Assembly: GCA_964641135.1 (NCBI GenBank) | Contig: CAZXJV010000019.1 | Span: 1-37,111, forward strand | Reading direction: 5' to 3' | Length of the DNA: 37,111 nucleotides | Source of the DNA: Teretinema sp964641135 | GTDB lineage: Bacteria > Spirochaetota > Spirochaetia > Treponematales > Treponemataceae | Shown: one piece after another, positions 8,715 through 16,620 of the stretch | Position numbering within the stretch: position 1 is the first letter of the stretch | Layout of the letters: every line of letters starts with the position of its first letter | Position numbers and translations under genes: made by a program | The notes under the pieces: generated by a model | What the model saw: only the letters and a program-made list of their open reading frames with translations | What the model was told of the DNA's origin: nothing | The model's database searches: none

Positions 8715-10103
8715 ATGGATATTTTGACAGAGCAGGCTGCAACGTATGATGAATGTTACTCGCGTATTGTAAAACGGTACGGTCAGAATGTTTCAATTTT
8801 GCGGCATCAAAAAATTCGTCATGGCGGATTTCTCGGTTTTTTTGAAAAGGAAGGGATCGAGATCAGTTTTATTCTGAACCGCGCGGCCGATCGCTGGTCA
8901 GGCCCGGCTGCAGCCAACCCGGCGGGACCTGTCCGTTCTCCTTCTTCCCATGGGCCTGCCTCACAGGGGCATGCCGGAGATTTCATTGAAGAAAAGAAAC
9001 GCATCCTGCGAAACGCAGTAGAAAAGTCGCCTGAACTTGCCGAACGCATTGGCCCCCGTCTGGCCGAACTGGAGCGCATGCCGCGTTCAAACGCCTCTTA
9101 CGGCGGCTTTGTCCCGACTTCTGCAGCCTCCGCTCCTGCAGGACAAAACAATCCTGACCTTCAGCAGATTCTGAAAGCAGTTCAGCAGATTGGAGAACAG
9201 ATAAACCGGAAAAATGATGAAGAGCAGATTGATTCACTCGAGCATGAAACGATAACCCGTCTTGAAGCCCTGTTCGAGTTGAACGATTTTACCTCATCCT
9301 ATACCAAAAGCATGATAGCCCGCGTAAAGAAAGAATTTTCCCTGGATGAACTGGCACATTTCGATACTGTTCAGGAAGAGGTAGTCGCCTGGATAGGCGA
9401 GTCAGTCCGTCTGTGGGATGGACGTTCAACGGCAAGACCCCGGATTATTGTGCTTGTCGGGCCAACCGGTGTCGGAAAAACAACTACAATAGCAAAACTT
9501 GCCGCTTCCTACGTGCTTGCGGCATCAAAAGGTTCAAGACCCCTTAAAGTTCACATCATAACTATCGATAATTATCGTATCGGGGCAATACAGCAGATCG
9601 AGATTTACGGAAACCTGATGAATATTCCGGTTTCCCGGGCGCAAAACCAGGAAGATCTTGAAAAACTGATTGCCATGTATTCCCAGGATGTGGACATTAT
9701 TTTGATTGACACGATCGGAAAAAGCCCGCGGGATTACAAGCGTATTGCCGAGATGCGTTCGTTTCTTGATGCTACCGGACCGGTATCCGAGGTGCACCTT
9801 GCAATGAGCGCTTCTACCAAAACGAGCGATATGCGTGAAATTATCCAGCAGTACGAAACCTTCGGGTATGGTTCAGTAATTGTGACAAAGTGCGATGAAA
9901 CAACGCGGGTCGGCAACATTATCAGTGTCCTGAACGAAAAACAAAAGGCGGTCTCGTATATAACGACCGGTCAGCGGGTACCCCATGATTTTGAACAGGC
10001 AACAGTAATCAGTTTCCTGAAAAACCTGGAGGGTTTCAACATCAACCGTATCAAGCTGGACAAGCAATTTCCCGTAACTGAACGATTGTTCCAATGGAGT
10101 TAA
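8715..10103 (+). CDS. flhF: FlhF, SRP-type GTPase for flagellar placement
   Basis: FlhF is the third SRP-family GTPase and marks where flagella are built. The 462-residue protein has an N-terminal B domain (1-55) and a low-complexity Pro/Ala region (60-145). An N domain is followed by the G domain. The P-loop is at 249-257 (GPTGVGKTT) and the insertion motif is IDNYRIGAIQQIEIYG (284-299). G3 is D332-TIGKS, where many homologues have DTAGR. G4 is TKCDE (391-395). The closing loop is GQRVPHDF. It lies 15 bp after flhA and 3 bp before flhG, its regulatory partner. Confidence 0.96.
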   Translation: MDILTEQAATYDECYSRIVKRYGQNVSILRHQKIRHGGFLGFFEKEGIEISFILNRAADRWSGPAAANPAGPVRSPSSHGPASQGHAGDFIEEKKRILRNAVEKSPELAERIGPRLAELERMPRSNASYGGFVPTSAASAPAGQNNPDLQQILKAVQQIGEQINRKNDEEQIDSLEHETITRLEALFELNDFTSSYTKSMIARVKKEFSLDELAHFDTVQEEVVAWIGESVRLWDGRSTARPRIIVLVGPTGVGKTTTIAKLAASYVLAASKGSRPLKVHIITIDNYRIGAIQQIEIYGNLMNIPVSRAQNQEDLEKLIAMYSQDVDIILIDTIGKSPRDYKRIAEMRSFLDATGPVSEVHLAMSASTKTSDMREIIQQYETFGYGSVIVTKCDETTRVGNIISVLNEKQKAVSYITTGQRVPHDFEQATVISFLKNLEGFNINRIKLDKQFPVTERLFQWS

Positions 10104-10106
10104 CAA

Positions 10107-11024
10107 ATGGAAGACCAGGCGGCTGAACTGAGAAACCTGATGAAAGACCGCAGTGCCGGTATGAATGATTCTTCTGCGGCTGTGGCTGCGTCCGGAGTAA
10201 TGGGTGCAAGAACAAACAACAAGACCCGAATAATAACTGTTACCAGCGGTAAAGGCGGTGTGGGTAAAACAAATATCGCTACAAATCTGGGTATTGCCTA
10301 TGCCCAGATGGGTAAAAAAGTAATTGTTATAGATGCTGATCTTGGCCTGGCCAATGTTAACGTCATGATGAATCTTATTCCGCAATATAACCTGTATCAC
10401 GTTATACGCAAACAAAAAAAGATGAGTGAAATCATTCTTGATACAGATTACGGCATAAAACTGGTGGCAGGTGCGTCAGGGTTTTCCAAAATTGCAAACA
10501 TGACAGAGGAAGAACGCAATGCTTTTATCAGCGAAATGTATACCCTGTCCGATGCCGACATCATCATTATCGATACCAGTGCGGGTGTTTCAAAGAATGT
10601 TCTCGGTTTTGTTGCTGCCGCCGATGAGGTAATCATAATTACCACGCCCGAGCCTACTGCCATTACCGACGCCTATGGTATTATCAAGATTATTGCCACC
10701 GAGGTTGAAAATCTTAATATCAATCTTAAAATGATTGTAAACCGTGTTGGAACTGCAATGGAGGGCAAGCGTGTCGCAGACCGCATGATTTCTATTGCCG
10801 GTCAGTTTCTTAACCTCAAGGTCGAATATCTGGGATTTATTTATGAAGATCCGCTGGTGCCCCAATCTGTTCTGCGTCAGCGTCCTTTTATGATTGTAGA
10901 TCCCAGGGGAAAGGCCTCTGTCTGTCTTCGTCATATCGTATCACGAATCGAAAAAACCGAATTTTCGGAACAGGAAGGCTTTGGACGCTTTGTCCGCAAA
11001 CTTTTTGGTCGTTCCTGGAGCTGA
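10107..11024 (+). CDS. flhG: FlhG (FleN/YlxH), MinD-like ATPase regulating flagellar number
   Basis: FlhG is a MinD-family ATPase that dimerises on the membrane and stimulates FlhF GTPase activity. The 305-residue protein begins MEDQAAELRNLM. Residues 3-9 match exactly the published FlhG activator-helix motif DQAxxLR. The deviant Walker A is K49-GGVGKT, the Walker A' region is VIDADLGLANVNVM (74-87), and the switch II region is IIDTSAGV. A basic, aromatic C-terminus (FGRFVRKLFGRSWS) may serve as the membrane-targeting helix. Gap to the next gene is 116 bp, the longest in the flagellar section up to there. Confidence 0.95.
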   Translation: MEDQAAELRNLMKDRSAGMNDSSAAVAASGVMGARTNNKTRIITVTSGKGGVGKTNIATNLGIAYAQMGKKVIVIDADLGLANVNVMMNLIPQYNLYHVIRKQKKMSEIILDTDYGIKLVAGASGFSKIANMTEEERNAFISEMYTLSDADIIIIDTSAGVSKNVLGFVAAADEVIIITTPEPTAITDAYGIIKIIATEVENLNINLKMIVNRVGTAMEGKRVADRMISIAGQFLNLKVEYLGFIYEDPLVPQSVLRQRPFMIVDPRGKASVCLRHIVSRIEKTEFSEQEGFGRFVRKLFGRSWS

Positions 11025-11090
11025 AACACTGCACACAGCCATACGTGCAGGATGCCGACGTCCGACAGTATGTGTCCTCTTAAAAAAACC

Positions 11091-11119
11091 TTGACCAGAC
11101 AGGATTTTTCGCATAGTCT
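11091..11119 (+). promoter_or_regulatory. Possible internal sigma-70-type promoter
   Basis: TTGACC at 11091-11096 is followed after 17 bp by TAGTCT at 11114-11119, inside the 116-bp gap after flhG. The -35 is close to consensus and the -10 is weak. A run TTAAAAAAACC precedes it. It could give separate transcription of the membrane-protein/fliA/fapA section. No convincing terminator follows flhG, so read-through from the main operon is also likely. Confidence 0.35.
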
Positions 11120-11140
11120 ATATGGGGAGGGGGAAGGTCC

Positions 11141-11905
11141 ATGTTTGAACCCAAGATTCCGGCGTTTGGTGCCCTGATCGGGTTCGCACTGTCCTTTCTG
11201 GTGGGCCTGGTCAGCGGTGCCGCAACAGGTACCGTGCTTGCCCGCGCCCTGATGATGGCTTTGTTAAGCGGAGCTCTGGTACTGGTTATTCGTCTGGTTA
11301 TTGCCCGGTTCCTGCCTGAATTGCAGGAAGGTCTTTCCGAACCGGATGCGCCTGTTTCAGGTTCAGCTGTCGACATATCCATCGACGGGGATTCGGTAGA
11401 TTTCAACCCCTATGCATCTTCGCCTGGCGGGGATGAAGGTTTGGGTCAACCGGTTCCGGACTTCCTGGCAGCCCGGCCGCAGCGCGATACCTCCGCGGGA
11501 GGCGATCAGGGAATAGTTTCCGGTGATAGTGTTGAATCATTGGAAGATGCTTCCGGCGAGAACACGGATGCTGGAAGTTCTGCCGCGCCGGGTACAGACA
11601 GACCTGCTTTTACCGGAAGCGGTTCATCTGTTTCAGGATCTGCAGGCACAAAACGGCAGGTTGATCAATCGGCACATACGCTGCCGAAGGTTCCGGCCGG
11701 TTCTCTTGATTCTCTTCCGGATATGGAAGATTTTCAGGCCGCCAAACCGGCTGCTGAATATGAGGACCCGGAAGGCGAACCAAGTAATCCCAATCTGGTA
11801 TTCAGAGAGGGGCTTTTTTCGGCTCCGGCCCTGGAGGATTCTTCTGTAGAATCACAAACCATGGCCAAGGCTATACGGACTATGCTTTCGCGCGATACGC
11901 AATGA
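11141..11905 (+). CDS. Unrecognised membrane protein with long acidic tail, between flhG and fliA
   Basis: I do not recognise a family. The 254-residue product has two closely spaced hydrophobic helices (about 8-28 and 33-57, Gly/Ala/Leu-rich). A long acidic Ser/Gly/Asp/Pro-rich, probably disordered region spans about 65-225. A short C-terminal amphipathic segment (SQTMAKAIRTMLSRD, about 238-252) ends it. The architecture suggests an inner-membrane anchor with a flexible cytoplasmic arm and an end peptide that could bind a partner. The ATG has a strong GGGGAGGGGGAAGG ribosome binding region. fliA begins 23 bp later, so a flagellar role is inferred from position only. Confidence 0.85.
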   Translation: MFEPKIPAFGALIGFALSFLVGLVSGAATGTVLARALMMALLSGALVLVIRLVIARFLPELQEGLSEPDAPVSGSAVDISIDGDSVDFNPYASSPGGDEGLGQPVPDFLAARPQRDTSAGGDQGIVSGDSVESLEDASGENTDAGSSAAPGTDRPAFTGSGSSVSGSAGTKRQVDQSAHTLPKVPAGSLDSLPDMEDFQAAKPAAEYEDPEGEPSNPNLVFREGLFSAPALEDSSVESQTMAKAIRTMLSRDTQ

Positions 11906-11928
11906 TTGAATAACAAAGGGTGTGGTAA

Positions 11929-12717
11929 ATGGGGAACGCGCTATTGGAGCAAAAAACCGAAGAAGAGCTGTGGCTCGATTATAAAAAAAACCGTGATCCT
12001 GCGATCCGCGAGTTTTTTATCAAACAATATGCTCCTCTTGTAAAATATGTGGCAGGCAAGGTTGCGGTCGGTATGCCGAGCAACGTGGAATTCGATGATC
12101 TTGTAGGATTCGGCGTCTTCGGACTGCTTGATGCAATTGATAAATTTGATCCGGATAAAAACGTAAAGTTCAAAACCTATGCTGTTACCCGTATTCGCGG
12201 TTCAATTTTTGACGAACTGCGCTCTATTGACTGGGTTCCCCGTTCTGTTCGTCAGAAAACCCGTGAAATTGAAGACGCAATCGTACGTCTTGAATCAAAA
12301 CTGGGACGCACAGCAAGCGATGCCGAGATAGCCGGCTCCCTTGGCGTTACCGAGGAAGAATTCCAGCATACACTTTTCAAGATTTCCGGAACCAGTGTGA
12401 TGAGCTTGAATGATGTCTGGTACGCCGGCGATGACTCTGAGCGCATTTCCATTGGTGACAGCATTGAGTCACCTGCTTCCTTAAACCCTGATGTAATAGT
12501 TGAACGCGAAGAGATAAAACGGGTAATTGTTGAGGCTATTAATGAACTGCCCGAAAAAGAAAAAATGGTGCTTGTATTATATTATTACGAGGACCTGACA
12601 CTTAAGGAAATCGGACAGGTTCTCAATGTAACAGAATCCCGGGTATCTCAATTGCATACCAAGGCTAATCTGCGTTTGCGCGCCAAGTTGACCAATATTC
12701 GCAAGGGAATTCTGTAG
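11929..12717 (+). CDS. fliA: Sigma-28 factor FliA/WhiG family
   Basis: This is the RNA polymerase sigma factor for late flagellar and chemotaxis genes. The 262-residue length is typical. Region 2 is at about 27-100 (YVAGKVAVGMPSNVEFDDLVGFG, then FKTYAVTRIRGSIFDELRSIDWVPR). Region 3 is at about 105-165, with LGRTASDAEIAGSLGVTEEEF. Region 4 is at about 200-255 (LPEKEKMVLVLYYYEDLT, then the helix-turn-helix LKEIGQVLNVTESRVSQLH). The ATG follows AAAGGGTGTGGTAA. It sits 16 bp before the FapA-like gene. No clear sigma-28 promoter (TAAA-N15-GCCGATAA) was found in the window. Confidence 0.96.
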   Translation: MGNALLEQKTEEELWLDYKKNRDPAIREFFIKQYAPLVKYVAGKVAVGMPSNVEFDDLVGFGVFGLLDAIDKFDPDKNVKFKTYAVTRIRGSIFDELRSIDWVPRSVRQKTREIEDAIVRLESKLGRTASDAEIAGSLGVTEEEFQHTLFKISGTSVMSLNDVWYAGDDSERISIGDSIESPASLNPDVIVEREEIKRVIVEAINELPEKEKMVLVLYYYEDLTLKEIGQVLNVTESRVSQLHTKANLRLRAKLTNIRKGIL

Positions 12718-12733
12718 CATCGGGGAGGAACTC

Positions 12734-14704
12734 ATGGTCGGGCTTGACAAGATACGCGAGGCAATGGCTCAACGGCTTGAAGATGATCAGTCCCGTGTTT
12801 TTGTCGAGGTTACCGGCGATACCCTTGATGAAGCACTGGCAAATGCCTCAATCCAGCTTGAAATTCCGGTAAAGGAACTCGATTATGAGGTGCTTCAGCG
12901 CGGCTCCAACAGCATACTCAGTCTGAAAAAGAAAAACTGGTTTATCCGTGCCTATGAAATGCAAAAACGCCGTCGAAAGCGTGCGCAGGAACTGTTGGCA
13001 AAACAGGCCGAAGATTCAGCTGCCTCTACAGGCCCTGTTATTGAGGACCGTAATGGCGATGCGTTTGTGTATTGTGCACCGGATGGTGTGTATCTGAAGG
13101 TCATTTCTCCAAGCGGTAACGGCGTGTCTATCGGCCCGCGTGATGCACTGGAACGGTTCCGTGAACGAGGATTGACCGGGATAACGGAAGACCAGATTTC
13201 TTCTGTTGTAAAAAAAGCGGCAGGCGATTTTGTTCGTGTTGCCCCCTATAATCACAATCCCGGAAACGACGCGATGATGAGCGTTGACATTACCGATCAG
13301 GAAATGCGGGCCTGGCTGTATGCAACACCTCCCGGTCCGGGCGGTGCAGATCTTTCTGCAGATATGATTATTGCCTTCCTGAAAAATAACCGTATTGCTG
13401 CTGGTATTGACGAAAGCCGGGTCCGCGACTTCCAGGATCGACCTGTGTATCGTCAAAACTATCTTGTTGCCGAAGGTATCAAGCCCCAGGACGGTGAGGA
13501 CGCCAAAATTATTTATAACTTTGAAGTTGACCGTTCAAAAATTCGTCTGAAGGAGACTGCATCCGGCAAGGTAGATTTCAAGGAACTGAATCTTGTTCAG
13601 AATGTTGTGGAAGGACAGCCTTTGGCGCAAAAAATACCGGCAGAACGCGGCAAGGGCGGAAAAACGGTAACAGGTAAATATCTTGACGCTAAAAATGGAA
13701 AGGATATACCGATACCCCTTGGAAAAAATACCAAACTTGCTGAAGATGGTCTGACAATTGTTGCAGAAACAAACGGGCAGGTATTGCTGCTTAACAACAA
13801 GATTAATGTTGAGCCTGTGCTGACCATTGAAGGTGATGTAAGTCTAAAAACAGGAAATATCATGTTCCTGGGCACCGTATTTATCAGCGGCAACGTGGAA
13901 GACGGATTTTCTGTCAAGGCTTCGGGTAATATCGAGGTCAAGGGAACTGTCGGCAAGGCGGAACTCGACGCGGAAGGCGATATTGTGGTAAGTCAGGGTA
14001 TTGCAGGACGCGGCGAAGGTTCCATCAGGGCCGGTAAATCTATTTGGGCAAAATTTATAGAAAACACCAAGGTTGAAGCCGGGGAGTTCGTGATTGTTTC
14101 CGACGGTATTATCAATTCTCAGGTCAGCGCCAACCGCAAGATTCTGTGCCAGGGTAAACGCGCCTCCATCATCGGCGGTCATCTGAGCGCTGCCGAAGAA
14201 ATCCACGCTAAAACTTTTGGAAGCGTCGGCGGCGGGTCTGAAACGATACTCAGTGTCGGGTTTGATCCTAAAAGCAAGGAACGGCTTGATCTTCTTTTAA
14301 CCAGACGTAGTGAGGCAGAACGTCAGCTTGAGGATGTCCAGCTTAATTTTACAACCCTGCAGAACTTGAAGAAACAAAAAAAGGACTTTCCTGAAGATAA
14401 AGAAGCTGCCCTCAAAAAGTTTGGTGAACGGCAGTACATCCTGCAAACCGAACTCGAGGAATTGAATTCGGAAATAAATCATATTCAGGATTATCTGAAC
14501 ACCCTTAAAACAAAGGGAAAGATATCAGCTTCTGTAAAGGTCTTTGCGGGCGTGAAGATCGTAATTCGTGATGTCAGTGAAGAGGTGAAGACCGACTGCA
14601 AGGCTACGACCTTTTTCCTGGAAAACGGCCTGATCCGTTACGGCAAATATCAGGGTGCGGATGATGACATGAAGAGGGTGCCCAGTGGGTATTCAGCCAA
14701 TTGA
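12734..14704 (+). CDS. FapA/DUF342 polymerase-like beta-helix protein with N-terminal Jag_N-like domain
   Basis: The 656-residue protein has three visible parts. Residues about 20-78 resemble the Jag_N domain of KhpB/Jag (VEVTGDTLDEALANASIQL, then ELDYEVLQRGSNSILSL). Residues about 95-505 form the DUF342/FapA region: an alpha/beta part and then a repetitive right-handed beta-helix with the [V/I]xGxV pattern. Residues about 510-595 are a charged coiled coil, followed by a short FapA C-terminal beta segment with CKATTFFLENGLIRYG. FapA proteins are of uncertain function; some are linked to polymer or surface processes. Placement 16 bp after fliA links it to motility. Its end overlaps the next gene by 20 bp. 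The ribosome binding site is GGGGAGG. Confidence 0.88.
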   Translation: MVGLDKIREAMAQRLEDDQSRVFVEVTGDTLDEALANASIQLEIPVKELDYEVLQRGSNSILSLKKKNWFIRAYEMQKRRRKRAQELLAKQAEDSAASTGPVIEDRNGDAFVYCAPDGVYLKVISPSGNGVSIGPRDALERFRERGLTGITEDQISSVVKKAAGDFVRVAPYNHNPGNDAMMSVDITDQEMRAWLYATPPGPGGADLSADMIIAFLKNNRIAAGIDESRVRDFQDRPVYRQNYLVAEGIKPQDGEDAKIIYNFEVDRSKIRLKETASGKVDFKELNLVQNVVEGQPLAQKIPAERGKGGKTVTGKYLDAKNGKDIPIPLGKNTKLAEDGLTIVAETNGQVLLLNNKINVEPVLTIEGDVSLKTGNIMFLGTVFISGNVEDGFSVKASGNIEVKGTVGKAELDAEGDIVVSQGIAGRGEGSIRAGKSIWAKFIENTKVEAGEFVIVSDGIINSQVSANRKILCQGKRASIIGGHLSAAEEIHAKTFGSVGGGSETILSVGFDPKSKERLDLLLTRRSEAERQLEDVQLNFTTLQNLKKQKKDFPEDKEAALKKFGERQYILQTELEELNSEINHIQDYLNTLKTKGKISASVKVFAGVKIVIRDVSEEVKTDCKATTFFLENGLIRYGKYQGADDDMKRVPSGYSAN

Positions 14705-15023
14705 CCTTCAGACCTTATATGCCCAGCTTGATAAGGTTGGAAAAACTCAGGGAGCCCAACAGCAGGCAGCTCAGGCTGCTCAGGATTCCCAGCAGGCGGC
14801 AAACAGATTAAAGGCCGAGCAGCGTGCAACTACGGTTCAGGAGACAGAGGCCGGAAGTGAACAGACCGGCAAGATCAGGGATCGCGATGAACCTGCCGAG
14901 GATCGTGGAGACCCTTCCAAACGTCATAAGGATGAACATACTCCAGCTGATGATCCCTCCGCACCGGAACCCGAAATTATACGTGATCCGGCCCTCGGAA
15001 ACCGGATTGACCTGAGCGGGTAG
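14685..15023 (+). CDS. Small Gln/Ala-rich charged protein, function unknown
   Basis: The 112-residue product starts with GTG at 14685, preceded by GAGGG at 8 bp, and overlaps the FapA-like gene by 20 bp. It has a short amphipathic start (MGIQPIDLQTLYAQL), a Gln/Ala-rich helix with coiled-coil character (about 15-50), then a highly charged Asp/Glu/Lys/Pro-rich disordered stretch. It ends in a conserved-looking tail, IIRDPALGNRIDLSG. I see no signal peptide or membrane helix. The overlapping position and tight 4-bp spacing to the next gene support a real gene of the flagellar cluster. Function is not inferable. Confidence 0.78.
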   Translation: MGIQPIDLQTLYAQLDKVGKTQGAQQQAAQAAQDSQQAANRLKAEQRATTVQETEAGSEQTGKIRDRDEPAEDRGDPSKRHKDEHTPADDPSAPEPEIIRDPALGNRIDLSG

Positions 15024-15027
15024 GGGT

Positions 15028-15624
15028 ATGCATCCGGCACTGTTGGTCCTGCTTTTTATTCTCAATTATCTCATCCTTTTGGTTCTTTTTTTGATCATCC
15101 GCAAAAAACTTGCACCCTCACGAGTCCTTGCTTCTATCCGTACCGAGCTTGAGGCCCTGATTCTGGATCTGGAACGTGAGGCCGACAGGGATGTTCAGCT
15201 TCTTGAAGAAAGGAGCCGTCAATTACGTGCTCTGCTGGATGAAGCTGATAAACGAATTCTCTTGTCCCGGCAGGAGGACTCAAAACGAAGGCGACAGGAT
15301 GAAGTCCTTATCCGGTTAAAAACCCCTCAGGATCAGGGCGAGCTTTTTAACCAGTCTGCCAAACCCTCCGAATCCGGACAGGATGATTCTCCTCCGGTAC
15401 AGAAAGAACCTGAACGGCAGGAAAAGACCAGCCGAAAGACTGCATCGGTCGAAGTCTATGACCTCCCCCGGATCCGCCGAAGTGTCCAACAGATAGAACC
15501 GGAAATCCCCTTGCGTGATAAGGTTATTGCTCTTGCACAAAAGGGTATCTCGGCCGAGCTGATTGCAGCACGGTTATCAATGCCGCTTGGTGAAATTGAA
15601 CTGATTTTGTCTCTCTATAGTTGA
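15028..15624 (+). CDS. SwrB-like/DUF2802-like membrane-anchored coiled-coil protein
   Basis: The 198-residue protein has one N-terminal membrane helix (about 4-26, LLVLLFILNYLILLVLFLII is within it). A charged coiled coil covers about 35-95 and a polar linker about 100-150. A C-terminal helix-turn-helix-like segment spans about 160-198, with VIALAQKGISAELIAARL followed by PLGEIELILSLYS. This order, and position after sigma-28 in a flagellar operon, matches Bacillus SwrB (encoded just after sigD), which activates flagellar type III secretion. The C-terminal pattern also resembles DUF2802. Homology is inferred from architecture and location, not from alignment. Confidence 0.75.
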   Translation: MHPALLVLLFILNYLILLVLFLIIRKKLAPSRVLASIRTELEALILDLEREADRDVQLLEERSRQLRALLDEADKRILLSRQEDSKRRRQDEVLIRLKTPQDQGELFNQSAKPSESGQDDSPPVQKEPERQEKTSRKTASVEVYDLPRIRRSVQQIEPEIPLRDKVIALAQKGISAELIAARLSMPLGEIELILSLYS

Positions 15625-15710
15625 CTTCAGTCCGTGCATAAGCACAGCACTTCCCGTGAAGGCTTAAAAACATTGTTCTTGTTTAGCTGACTGTCAAGTC
15701 TTTTCGTACT

Positions 15711-16523
15711 ATGTCGATATTCAAGGTAATGGTATCCACAGAACGATGTTATAAGGATCCTTCTTCTCAACTTATTGACCGCATACAATCCCGTGGCGAG
15801 TACTGGTATGTACTCAGGAGCTGTGATCGTCGTCCAAAATTTCTTGCCGAGCCTGCTGTTCAAACCCGGCTTCGCTTTCTGTTGGCGATTATTGAAGCAC
15901 GAGCTGTAGTTCTTGATGCTTCCATTCACAGCGATTCCAGCTGGCTGTCTTTGACCGTTGTGTGTGTGTCATCTCTTGATCCGGGAAAAGCTTCAGCGGT
16001 ATTCCGGAAAATTGTTCCGCACGCAATAGTCGAACAGATTTCTGCTGTTGACCCACAGCTGCTAAAAAAACATTTGCATTCTGCTGCAACCCCGCCCTGG
16101 ATGCCCGCCCTCGATGTGCTTGAAAATTCACGGGATATCCTTTTTACCCTTTTGTTGGAGTATCGCTATCTTCTTGCAGGAAACCCGCAGACAGTTCCTG
16201 ATCGTCCCGCAATGCAAAATACGTGTGCACGTCGTTTAAATGATCAGTCTTTGTTTTTTAATCTCCTGTTTTTTGAACGTTCCGGAGTATTGTTCTCTGT
16301 CCCTGAATTTCAGGTTGAAAAAATAGAAAATAAAAACCTGTATACAGGTGAACAATGGGGCGGTATGAGCATCGGTTTTGATGATGTACTGTGGACAAGT
16401 CCGGTCTCGGCAGCTGAGCTTCGGGTACTTGGACGTACCGATACAGCCGGGCACTGTCATTCAAGTGCGATAATAGACGGTCGTTCTGTTGATTTTGTTT
16501 TGATTGTTCCGGGCTTTTTGTAA
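15711..16523 (+). CDS. Hypothetical protein, unrecognised (end of flagellar cluster)
   Basis: The 270-residue product has no signal peptide, no membrane helix and no motif I can name. The C-terminal part (about residue 187 on: LLFFERSGVLFSVPEFQVEKI) faintly resembles the opening strands of a CheW-like domain, but the rest does not follow that fold clearly. The start is uncertain. The ATG at 15711 has no Shine-Dalgarno sequence, and ATG at 15729 follows AAGG but too closely. It lies 86 bp after the SwrB-like gene with no clear terminator between, so it may still be co-transcribed. It is convergent with the next gene. Confidence 0.7.
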   Translation: MSIFKVMVSTERCYKDPSSQLIDRIQSRGEYWYVLRSCDRRPKFLAEPAVQTRLRFLLAIIEARAVVLDASIHSDSSWLSLTVVCVSSLDPGKASAVFRKIVPHAIVEQISAVDPQLLKKHLHSAATPPWMPALDVLENSRDILFTLLLEYRYLLAGNPQTVPDRPAMQNTCARRLNDQSLFFNLLFFERSGVLFSVPEFQVEKIENKNLYTGEQWGGMSIGFDDVLWTSPVSAAELRVLGRTDTAGHCHSSAIIDGRSVDFVLIVPGFL

Positions 16524-16574
16524 CAAAGGTTTTGTATATAAAATTAAAAAACGTGTACCAATGGACGTAACATA

Positions 16575-16601
16575 CCCCCTGAAAACAGATTCTTCAGGGG
16601 G
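16575..16601. terminator. Inverted repeat between convergent genes, possible bidirectional terminator
   Basis: CCCCCTGAA (16575-16583) and TTCAGGGGG (16593-16601) form a perfect 9-bp stem with a 9-nt loop. It sits between two convergent stop codons, 52 bp after one and 20 bp from the other. Neither side has an immediate T run, so it is not a classical intrinsic terminator; it may be a Rho-linked or mRNA 3'-end stabilising hairpin. Confidence 0.5.
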
Positions 16602-16620
16602 GCACATACAGTTTGGAGTG

